DNA from: Baffinella frigidus
Lineage: Eukaryota > Cryptophyceae > Cryptomonadales > Baffinellaceae
Reading direction: 5' to 3'
Assembly: GCA_026770585.1 (NCBI GenBank)
Contig: MU647264.1
Coordinates: 136,212-146,360 of the forward strand
Length of the DNA: 10,149 nucleotides
Below are positions 1 through 4,748 of this stretch, piece by piece; position 1 is the first letter of the stretch; each line of letters starts with the position of its first letter. The notes beneath the pieces are model-generated. The model did no database searches. It saw only the letters and a program-made list of their open reading frames with translations, and was not told the origin of the DNA. The position numbers and the translations under genes were made by a program.

Positions 1-2
1 CC

Positions 3-97
<95 letters not shown>

Positions 98-120
98 ACC
101 CTACGACACTCAACCCTCAG
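1..120 (+). repeat. (CCCTCAA)n heptamer satellite, probable intron end
   Basis: About fourteen uninterrupted CCCTCAA heptamers run from the window edge to about 101, then degrade (CTACGACACT) and finish with CAACCCTCAG. CCCTCAA is one base away from the CCCTAAA telomere unit of plants and many algae. The run ends in a pyrimidine-rich stretch plus CAG, and the sequence immediately after it reads like coding sequence, so I infer it is the 3' part of an intron, similar to the heptamer intron of the PDE gene at 8262-8382. A plain interstitial satellite is the alternative. Confidence 0.85.
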
Positions 121-222
121 GCGCAAACGCGCGAGATCGAGCTGATGCGCTCGGAGCTTGTCCGGCTCCGCGCCCGCACGTTCCCCTCCTTCACCCAGCT
201 CTCCAACAAGGGGGTCGCGTAG
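121..222 (+). CDS. Probable terminal exon of an unknown gene (partial)
   Basis: Directly after the CAG at 118-120 the frame starting at 121 reads AQTREIELMRSELVRLRA, then RTFPSFTQLSNKGVA and a TAG stop at 220-222. The first half has the charged, leucine-spaced look of an amphipathic helix or coiled coil. Codon use is GC-rich at third positions like the PDE exons. I read it as the last exon of a gene that begins left of the window; no domain is recognisable and the function is unknown. The end of this exon (181-210) is copied at 297-326 with period 116 and again, with silent and conservative changes, at 395-424. A minisatellite starts in its last codons. With only 33 codons, chance openness cannot be excluded. 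Confidence 0.4.
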   Translation, partial: AQTREIELMRSELVRLRARTFPSFTQLSNKGVA

Positions 223-530
223 AATAAGGGAGTCACGTGTAAGGGAGTCGCGAAGCCTAAGGGAGTCGCGTAGCCTAAGGGCGTCGCGTCCGCTCGTTCC
301 CCTCCTTCACCCAGCTCTCCAACAAGGGGGTCGCGTAGAATAAGGGAGTCACGTGTAAGGGAGTCGCGTAGAACAAGGGCGTCGCGCCCGCTCGTTCCCG
401 TCCTTCGCCGAGCTCTCCAATAAGGGGGTCGCGTAGCCTCCTAAGGGCGTCGTTTACTTCAAGAAGGAAGTCGTGTAGTCTTAAGGACGTCGCCTAGCCT
501 AAGGGGGTCGCGTAGTCTAAGTCATCTAGC
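208..530 (+). repeat. 18-bp minisatellite with embedded exon-end copies
   Basis: Degenerate tandem units of about 15-21 bp follow the consensus AAGGGAGTCGCGTAGCCT. Units begin at 208, 226, 241, 259, 277, 324, 342, 357, 375, 422 and continue to about 530. The first unit coincides with the last codons and stop of the exon at 121-222 (AAG GGG GTC GCG TAG). A higher-order period (116 bp, then 98 bp) carries extra copies of the 30-bp exon segment at 297-326 and 395-424. Short open frames with RESRSL-type peptide repeats here are products of the repeat, not genes. Confidence 0.85.
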
Positions 531-790
531 CGCCTGCAGGGGGTTGCTCGCGGTTACTGTAGTGTGGGGTGGATGGCACGGCGTGTGACAGGCCCGCCTC
601 GGGACGGATGGGCCCGCCTCGGGACGGATGGGCCCGCCTCGGGGGGCAGCCGGGGAGAATGTGCGAGTGAGGGGGGAAGGGGTCAGCGTGGCGGGGTGGT
701 GGCGGGAGAATGTTGATAACACCGAGGTGAAAGTGGACAGTGGCGGGCGTGAAAGTGGACAGGGGGAGAGGAGCGGAGTCGTTTGCCGTG
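531..790. other. G-rich gene-free stretch with a 20-bp triplication
   Basis: No supported gene. A 20-bp unit GGGCCCGCCTCGGGACGGAT is repeated at 590-609 and 610-629, with a partial third copy from 630. The rest is G-rich and includes a short direct repeat of GAAAGTGGACAG near 729-760. Small open frames on both strands here depend on the repeats and have no recognisable product. Confidence 0.6.
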
Positions 791-907
791 CAGGGGTACC
801 TCGCTCATAAGAAACCGCCTTCCCCTAGGACCCTACAGTAGGCCTATGCCTAGGGCCCTACGGTGGTCCTGGGGGGGGGGCGGTTTCTTATGAGCGAGGT
901 ACCCCTG
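791..907 (+). mobile_element. Family 1 hairpin MITE, copy A
   Basis: A 117-bp near-complete palindrome. Terminal inverted repeats of about 29 bp start CAGGGGTACCTCGCTCATAA and are matched by the reverse complement at 879-907. An inner CCCTAGGACC/GGTCCT pair closes on an asymmetric core containing CCTACAGTAGGCCTATGCC, which gives an orientation. The right flank begins TA; the left flank is TG, so the target duplication is degraded. No coding capacity. It is one of ten copies in the window. Confidence 0.9.
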
Positions 908-925
908 TAGCCTCTCACGCGCCGG

Positions 926-1033
926 CATACCCCGTAAGTGGCGATGGGGTCAAAATTGACCCCAAAGAGGTCCTAGGCAGGTCCCTAGGGCCCTACGGTA
1001 GGCCGTATGAGCCTTCTCGCCACTTGAGGGATG
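926..1033 (+). mobile_element. Family 2 TIR element, copy 2a
   Basis: A ~102-bp element (best bounds 930-1031). The left end CCCCGTAAGTGGCGA pairs with TCGCCACTTGAGGGA on the right. Inside are an 18-bp palindrome GGGGTCAAAATTGACCCC and the core AGGTCCTAGGCAGGTCCCTA followed by GGGCCCTACGGTAGG. The same architecture occurs at 2994-3094 and, split by an insertion, at 2458-2933. The flanks TA (left) and TG (right) fit a mutated TA duplication. Confidence 0.75.
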
Positions 1034-1120
1034 CCTATGTACTGTAGGAAGCCTACGACCTTTTTTGGGTCTCCTAACCAAACTGCCGCGATCCTTCTGC
1101 ACCGGGGGGCCTGGTGTGAT

Positions 1121-1325
1121 CCGAAAGGAAGCATGGCCTTTCTGCAGGATAAGTTCCGGTGTCCGCCTATGTTGGGAGCTCAAAGAACCTACAGGGGTAC
1201 CTCGCTCATAAGAAACCGCCTCCCCCTAGGACCCTACAGTGGGGGCAGGCCTAGGGCCCTACGGTGGTCCTAGGGGGGGTTGCGGTTTCTTATGAGCGAG
1301 GTACCCCTGTAAAGGACCTACAGGA
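1121..1325 (+). repeat. Family 3 dispersed repeat, copy 3a (interrupted by MITE B)
   Basis: The family consensus runs GAAAGGAAGCATGGCCTTTC (itself a small hairpin), then CAAGTTCCGGTGTCCGCCTA, GTTGGGAGCTCGAAGAACCT and repeated AAAGGACCT units. This copy is intact up to GAACCTA at 1191 and resumes with TAAAGGACCTACAGG at 1310, so MITE B is inserted within it. Other copies lie at 2276-2332, 3098-3140 (inverted), 3405-3488 and 3811-3900. No coding function is apparent. Confidence 0.8.
1192..1309 (+). mobile_element. Family 1 hairpin MITE, copy B, with TA duplication
   Basis: A 118-bp palindrome with the family ends CAGGGGTACC...GGTACCCCTG, flanked by TA on both sides (1190-1191 and 1310-1311). 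It interrupts a family 3 repeat at the point where intact copies read GAACCTAAAGGACC, so the empty site contains a single TA. This shows real insertion with a two-base TA duplication, the signature of Tc1/mariner-type transposition. Confidence 0.93.
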
Positions 1326-1408
1326 CTTACCAGCCACCTATGCCTTCGGGAATCGGTCCATCTAACCGATTCCCGTACAAATTGGAAATCCCTTCGCCAG
1401 TGGGTGCG

Positions 1409-1448
1409 TACAGGGGTGCCTTCGCGAGTACAGGGGTGCCTTCGCGAG
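1409..1448 (+). repeat. 20-bp tandem pair resembling the MITE tip
   Basis: Two exact copies of TACAGGGGTGCCTTCGCGAG (1409-1428, 1429-1448) lie immediately before MITE C, which begins TACAGGGGTACCTCGCTCAT. The unit looks like a diverged copy of the first 20 bases of the element, tandemly duplicated next to it. Confidence 0.85.
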
Positions 1449-1450
1449 TA

Positions 1451-1567
1451 CAGGGGTACCTCGCTCATAAGAAAGCCCCCCCTCCCCTAGGACCATCTTA
1501 GGCCCTAGGCATAGGCCTACTGTGGGGTCATAGGGGGTGGTGCTTTCTTATGAGCGAGGTACTCCTG
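1451..1567 (-). mobile_element. Family 1 hairpin MITE, copy C
   Basis: A 117-bp copy with TA on both flanks (1449-1450, 1568-1569). The asymmetric core (GGCATAGGCCTACTGT) is in the opposite orientation to copies A and B. The arms carry AAAGCCCCC/GGTGCTTTC in place of AAACCGCC/GGCGGTTTC, a compensated change that keeps the hairpin paired in part. Confidence 0.9.
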
Positions 1568-1625
1568 TAGGCCTACTGTAGGGTTTTAGGGGGTGGCGCT
1601 TTCTTATGAGCGAGGTACCCCTGTA
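1568..1625 (-). mobile_element. Half copy of the family 1 MITE
   Basis: Only the right half of an element is present, from TAGGCCTACTGTAGGG through the arm GGCGCTTTCTTATGAGCGAG to the terminal CCCCTGTA. It sits directly between full copies C and D and was probably made by tandem duplication or unequal exchange in the cluster. Confidence 0.8.
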
Positions 1626-1741
1626 GAGGGGTACCTCGCTCACCAGAAACCGCCCCCTCCCAGGACCCTACAGTAGGCCTATGCCTAGGGCCCTATGGTG
1701 GTCCTAGGGGGTGGCGGTTTCTTGTGAGCGAGGTACCCCTG
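1626..1741 (+). mobile_element. Family 1 hairpin MITE, copy D
   Basis: A 116-bp copy with left tip GAGGGGTACCTCGCTCACCA and right arm GGCGGTTTCTTGTGAGCGAG ending CCCCTG, then TA. It is bordered by TA on the left (1624-1625), which it shares with the preceding half copy. The first tip base is changed. Confidence 0.88.
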
Positions 1742-1742
1742 T

Positions 1743-2077
1743 AGAGGGGGGCGGGAGTACGTTGGGACGTTCTGGGACGTACGCGAACAGCGGGTTCGAG
1801 GTTTAGGGTTAATCTCGCCCCTCGGCGAGCTAAACCTGGCCACATTTCGCTACACACACAGGGGACGACAAAACCTTTCATCAAACGTTAAAATGCCCTG
1901 AGACAATGAACGTGAAGGCTTTTTCTCAACGCAAAGTGGTCACGTTACACCCTAAAATTCAGCCCCAACTCAACCCTCGTAGTACGCCATGTGGATGGCC
2001 AGTCGAAGCAACTTGGTGGCGGTGGGGCAGGCCTTGTCTTCTTCTTTATTACTCTCAAAGCAGGTCCTAGATACGAG
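1743..2077. other. Gene-free spacer
   Basis: No supported gene, RNA or repeat family. It contains one GTTTAGGGTTAA (telomere-like) at about 1801-1812, and CCCTAAAATTC plus CTCAACCCTC in 1950-1978, scattered single heptamer-like pieces only. Short open frames on either strand lack any recognisable domain. Confidence 0.5.
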
Positions 2078-2099
2078 GCGCTTTCTTGTGAACGAGGTA
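2078..2099 (-). mobile_element. Degenerate family 1 arm fragment
   Basis: GGCGCTTTCTTGTGAACGAG followed by GT matches the right arm of the 117-bp MITE with about three differences. The matching left arm and core are absent, so it is an old fragment. Confidence 0.6.
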
Positions 2100-2121
2100 G
2101 GTGGCCTATGAGCACCTACTA

Positions 2122-2244
2122 CAGAGGTACCTCGCTCATAAGAAAGCGCGACCCCCTAGCTAGGGCCCTACAGTAGGCCTATGTTTGCGGCCCTATGATG
2201 GTCCTAGGGGAGGGGGGGCGGTTTCTTATGAGCGAGGTACCCTG
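2122..2244 (+). mobile_element. Family 1 hairpin MITE, copy E
   Basis: A 123-bp copy. Left tip CAGAGGTACCTCGCTCATAA, right arm GGCGGTTTCTTATGAGCGAG, end TACCCTG (one C lost). The core CTACAGTAGGCCTATG is in forward orientation. The left flank is TA; the right flank is CA, so the duplication is degraded. Confidence 0.88.
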
Positions 2245-2275
2245 CAGTGAAGTGCAGGGTCGCTCGGTTCGGAAA

Positions 2276-2332
2276 AAGTTCCAATGTCCGCCTTTGTTAG
2301 GAGCTCTTTAGAAGAACCTGAAGGACCTCAAG
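2276..2332 (+). repeat. Family 3 dispersed repeat, copy 3b (diverged)
   Basis: AAGTTCCAATGTCCGCCTTT, GTTAGGAGCTC, GAAGAACCTGAAGGACCTCA align with the second half of the family 3 consensus. The 5' GAAAGGAAGCATGG part is missing or unrecognisable. Confidence 0.65.
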
Positions 2333-2370
2333 GTTTCAGGTGCACAGAGGCCGGGCAGCGTGGCTCGCGT

Positions 2371-2457
2371 CTGATTGCTGATTGCTGTATTTATTAAAGA
2401 GGGTTCGCCGTTATTGCCTCACCCGTGCCATTACCAGACTATGATCGGTCCATGTTA
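2371..2457 (+). repeat. Family 4 repeat, copy 1 (split by family 2 element)
   Basis: It starts with CTGATTGCTGATTGCTG heptamers, then GCCGTTATTGCCTCACCCGT, CCATTACCAGACTATGATCG and GTCCATGTTA. The reverse complement of 4305-4407 matches it with only a few differences. The repeat resumes at 2934 with TATACCCCGCTCAGTCTG after the inserted family 2 element. Confidence 0.88.
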
Positions 2458-2504
2458 TCCCTTAAGTGGCCAGTAGGCTTATACGCCCTACGGTAGGGCC
2501 CTAG

Positions 2505-2875
2505 AGCCGTTTTTTTGAGCCGCCTGATCCAAATAACCTGTCCAAAACGACATCTCAAGCCTGATTTCTTTTGAATTTGTTTTTCAGGTTCCAGGCGGGG
2601 GGGAGGGGGGGGGAGGGTCAGTTGAGGTGCGGGGAGTGGGGGGGCGCCATGCGGTGCACCGTGGGCTGAAAAAAAATGGGGGAAAACATTTTTGGAGAAA
2701 AAAAATTAAAGCAAAAAGACTTAAAATTGTAGAGGGCCCTTACAATTTTAAGTCTTTTTCAAAATCATTTCCAGCCTGTTAGAATTTTGGGCCTAAGGGA
2801 AATCCTAAGGATGTCCGGCCTGTTGGATTTTTTGAGGTGTCGTTATTGCAGATCAGCCCGCTCAAAAAAACGGCT
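2505..2875. mobile_element. 371-bp TIR element nested in family 2 copy 2b
   Basis: The terminal repeats AGCCGTTTTTTTGAGC (2505-2520) and GCTCAAAAAAACGGCT (2860-2875) are perfect over 16 bp and extend to about 25 bp with two mismatches (through GCCTGATC). CTAG lies on both sides, giving a 4-bp CTAG duplication or, equally well because CTAG is palindromic, a TA duplication with one more TIR base. The interior has a G-rich tract (about 2596-2645), a perfect 19-bp hairpin (2713-2759) and a direct repeat of GCCTGTT..ATTTT (2774, 2818). There is no open frame of note, so it is non-autonomous. Confidence 0.85.
2713..2759. repeat. Perfect 19-bp stem hairpin
   Basis: AAAAAGACTTAAAATTGTA (2713-2731) is exactly inverted at 2741-2759, separated by GAGGGCCCT, whose AGGGCCCT is itself palindromic. 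The AT-rich arms contrast with the GC-rich surroundings. It could be the trace of a still smaller nested palindromic element or the structural core of the 371-bp element. Confidence 0.9.
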
Positions 2876-2933
2876 CTAGGACCTGCCTAGGACATCTCGG
2901 CCCTCAAATTTGACGGCATGGGCACTCAAGGGG

Positions 2934-2950
2934 TATACCCCGCTCAGTCT
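2934..2950 (+). repeat. Family 4 repeat, copy 1, right remainder
   Basis: TATACCCCGCTCAGTCTG continues the family 4 repeat after the family 2 insertion and matches the reverse complement of 4305-4322. Beyond it the two copies stop matching. Confidence 0.8.
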
Positions 2951-2993
2951 GTCTCCGACGGTGTGGTCCATCAGGTTCTTTTAACTCCCACCA

Positions 2994-3094
2994 TCCCTTA
3001 AGTGGCCAGGCAGTCGAATTTGACTGCCAAGAGGTCCTAGGCAGGTCCTAGGGCCCTACGGTAGGGCGTATGAGCCTACTGGCCACCTGAGGGA
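2994..3094 (+). mobile_element. Family 2 TIR element, copy 2c
   Basis: A 101-bp element. TCCCTTAAGTGGCCAG on the left is mirrored by CTGGCCACCTGAGGGA on the right (one mismatch). Inside are the palindromic GGCAGTCGAATTTGACTGCC and AGGTCCTAGGCAGGTCCTAG followed by GGGCCCTACGGTAGGGC. The right flank is TA and the left is CA. This is the cleanest copy and the reference for 2a and 2b. Confidence 0.85.
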
Positions 3095-3097
3095 TAG

Positions 3098-3140
3098 ATA
3101 GGCGGACACTGGAACGTATCCTGCATAAAGGCCCTGCTAT
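3098..3140 (-). repeat. Family 3 dispersed repeat, copy 3c (inverted, partial)
   Basis: The reverse complement reads CAGGGCCTTTATGCAGGATA then CGTTCCAGTGTCCGCCTAT, matching the middle of family 3 (especially copy 3a, which also has GCAGGATAAGTTCC). It abuts family 2 copy 2c within 3 bp. Confidence 0.75.
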
Positions 3141-3162
3141 GTTGTGGACAGGGGGGGGAGTT

Positions 3163-3340
3163 GTATCACTCAACTCAAGGCTCAAGTATTACTTAACTCA
3201 AGGCTCAAGTTTCACTCAACTCAAGGATCAAGTGTCGCTCAACTCAAGGCTCAAGAGTATCACTCAATTCAAGGCTCAAGTATCACTCAACTCAAGGCTC
3301 AAGGGTATCACTTTGTATCACTCAACTCAAGGCTCAAGGG
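3163..3340 (+). repeat. 23-bp minisatellite, about seven units
   Basis: Units of consensus GTATCACTCAACTCAAGGCT plus CAA start at 3163, 3186, 3209, 3232, 3257, 3280 and about 3315, with 2-12 extra bases between the later units. Open frames across it (171 and 68 codons) are repeat translations with no family match I recognise. Confidence 0.9.
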
Positions 3341-3404
3341 CCTCATTTAGGACCTGTATTGAGAGTAATAATAAAGAAGAAGAAGTTGACAAACACGGCG
3401 GCTT

Positions 3405-3488
3405 CGAAAGGAAGCATGGCCTTTCTACAGAACCAGTTCCGGTGTCCACCTATGTTGGGAGCTCGAAGAACCTAAAGGACCTAAAGGG
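3405..3488 (+). repeat. Family 3 dispersed repeat, copy 3d
   Basis: A full-length copy: GAAAGGAAGCATGGCCTTTC, then CCAGTTCCGGTGTCCACCTA, GTTGGGAGCTCGAAGAACCT and AAAGGACCTAAAGG. It provides the uninterrupted sequence CCTAAAGGACC that identifies the empty target site of MITE B in copy 3a. Confidence 0.85.
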
Positions 3489-3554
3489 CACGCTAGGGGG
3501 AGAGATGGGACGAGACGTCGGGGTTCTACAAGGAAGACACCGTCGCGCCCACTA

Positions 3555-3693
3555 CAGGGGTACCTCGCTCATAAGAAACTGCCTCCTCGTAGGACCCTAC
3601 AGTAGGACCATGCCCATGGCCCTATCGTGGTCCAAGGGGGGGGGCAGTTACTGATTACTGATTACTGAGTTTCTTATTAGCGAGGCAACCCTG
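3555..3693 (+). mobile_element. Family 1 hairpin MITE, copy F, with arm insertion
   Basis: The left arm CAGGGGTACCTCGCTCATAA is intact. The right arm is interrupted: after GGGGGCAG come three TTACTGA heptamers (about 3648-3668), then the arm resumes as GTTTCTTATTAGCGAGGCAA and ends CCCTG. Total 139 bp against 117 for the family. The left flank is TA and the right flank is TG. The core is in forward orientation with several substitutions, so this is an older copy. Confidence 0.85.
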
Positions 3694-3810
3694 TGCGACG
3701 AGCTAACCACTTTTTTGAGGGAATTTCATCTCGGAACATACCAGAATCTGTCCTGATAAAAAGGCGTAAGATAGCATCCTTTGGTGCCTAAAATAGCATA
3801 TACACCCTTA
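3694..3810. other. Unassigned spacer
   Basis: AT-richer sequence with no gene or repeat that I can identify. It separates MITE copy F from family 3 copy 3e. Confidence 0.4.
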
Positions 3811-3900
3811 CCGAAAGGAAGCGTGGCCTTTCTACAGAACAAGTTCCGGTGTCCGCCTATTATGGGAGCTCGAAGAACCTAAAGGACCTAAAGGACCTTC
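3811..3900 (+). repeat. Family 3 dispersed repeat, copy 3e
   Basis: CCGAAAGGAAGCGTGGCCTT, CAAGTTCCGGTGTCCGCCTA, TATGGGAGCTCGAAGAACCT and AAAGGACCTAAAGGACCTTC. The AAAGGACCT tail is present in tandem, and this copy is continuous across the site occupied in copy 3a. Confidence 0.85.
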
Positions 3901-4187
3901 CGCGTGGGGAGCCCAAGATAGCGGGACAGATTCTGTCTTGTTCCAAAATTGGATTGGAGGAAAGGCCCAGGTATCGTGAGCTTGTACCACTCGAGGCAGT
4001 TGGGTGGGGTATTCCTTCCTCGTTCTTGGAGCCGTTTCCTCGTTCTTGGAGCCATTTTAATGCCAAAAAAATACTTTTGAGAAAGTTTCCCCATCAAAAA
4101 TGGCTTTTGAATACCCCCCCCCCCAGCCCTGCGTGGCGAGCTCGTGTTCTTGGGGAAAGCAGGTTTATTGTGTTGACATACACGACC
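3901..4187. other. Gene-free stretch with a 20-bp tandem pair
   Basis: CCTCGTTCTTGGAGCCGTTT at 4018-4037 repeats at 4038-4057 with one change. Open frames of 68-114 codons cover this stretch on both strands, but they run through repeats and have no domain I recognise, so I do not call a gene. Confidence 0.5.
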
Positions 4188-4278
4188 GTGTAAAGCGGCT
4201 AATTTTCACCTATGAGTGTGTAAGCGGCTAATTTTCACTACGAGCTCGCAGCAGGAAATTTTCACCGCTTTCGGTGAA
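4152..4278. repeat. Short direct repeats and a 7-bp hairpin
   Basis: GTGTAAAGCGGCTAATTTTC (4188) recurs as GTGTAAGCGGCTAATTTTC (4217). GGGGAAAGCAGGTTTATT near 4153 recurs near 4921, in both places upstream of ACACGACCG. TTCACCG/CGGTGAA at 4261-4278 forms a hairpin with a four-base loop. Origin unknown. Confidence 0.6.
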
Positions 4279-4304
4279 GGGGCCTGGGATCCGCGCGGGG
4301 GGCG

Positions 4305-4407
4305 CAGACTGAGCGGGGTATAAAATGGACCGATCATAGTCTGGTAATGGCACGGGTTAGGCAATAACGGCGAAACCTCTGTAATAAATTCAGTAATCAG
4401 TAATCAG
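4305..4407 (-). repeat. Family 4 repeat, copy 2 (uninterrupted)
   Basis: Read on the minus strand it runs CTGATTACTGATTACTGAAT, CGCCGTTATTGCCTAACCCG, CCATTACCAGACTATGATCG, GTCCATTTTATACCCCGCTC, AGTCTG. It is the inverted homologue of 2371-2457 plus 2934-2950, with GTCCATTTTATACCCC unbroken where copy 1 carries the family 2 element. Confidence 0.88.
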
Positions 4408-4472
4408 CGCGCTCAGCGGCGCGGTAACGAATGATCGCATACACGCCACGTGGCGACGTAGGACGAGAATAA

Positions 4473-4590
4473 CAGGGCTACCTCGCTCATACGAAAATGC
4501 CCCCCCCCCTAGGACTCCCCTAGGACCCTAGGCATGGTCCTACTGTAGGGTCCCAGGGGGAGGCGGTTTCTTATGAGCGAGGTACCCCTG
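4473..4590 (-). mobile_element. Family 1 hairpin MITE, copy G
   Basis: A 118-bp copy with a diverged left arm (CAGGGCTACC...CATACGAAAATGCC) and a standard right arm GGCGGTTTCTTATGAGCGAG ending CCCCTG, then TA. The left flank is AA. The core is in reverse orientation (GGCATGGTCCTACTGTAGGG). Confidence 0.88.
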
Positions 4591-4627
4591 TACACGCCAC
4601 ACACGTGGAGACGTAGGACGAGAATCA

Positions 4628-4748
4628 CAGGGCTACCTCGCTCATACGAAAATGCCCCCCCCCCCTCGGACCACCATAGGACCCTGTGCATGGGCCTACT
4701 GTAGGGTTCTATGGGGGGGGGCGGTTTCGTATGCGCGAGGTACCCTTG
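4628..4748 (-). mobile_element. Family 1 hairpin MITE, copy H
   Basis: A 121-bp copy sharing the unusual left arm of copy G (CATACGAAAATGCC). The right arm is GGCGGTTTCGTATGCGCGAG, ending TACCCTTG. It is in the second unit of the tandem duplication and is more diverged than G. Confidence 0.85.

Larger units (their letters stand above)
2458..2933 (-). mobile_element. Family 2 TIR element, copy 2b, carrying a nested insertion
   Basis: Left end TCCCTTAAGTGGCCAGTAGG, right end GGGCACTCAAGGGG. Compared with the reverse complement of copy 2c, its core is continuous only when 2505-2875 and one CTAG are removed: GGGCCCTAG at 2496-2504 joins GACCTGCCTAGGAC after 2879. Without the insert it is 101 bp, the same as copy 2c. 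TA flanks both sides (2456-2457, 2934-2935), and the homologous family 4 copy at 4305-4407 shows the unoccupied site with one TA. Confidence 0.88.

Noticed and set aside
791-1741. Regularly spaced palindromes suggesting a CRISPR-like array
   Set aside because: The spacing is irregular, the units are 117-bp transposon-like elements with TA duplications, and the genome is eukaryotic.
1787-1812. CGGGTTCGAGGTTT resembling a tRNA B box
   Set aside because: No matching A box or cloverleaf arms could be found in the surrounding 80 bases.
2593-2645. G-quadruplex regulatory element
   Set aside because: The G-runs would permit folding, but they lie within a non-coding nested insertion with no nearby gene start, so a regulatory role has no support.
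3139-3654. 171-codon open frame on the plus strand
   Set aside because: It crosses the 23-bp minisatellite, a family 3 repeat and MITE F; the peptide is assembled from repeat translations.
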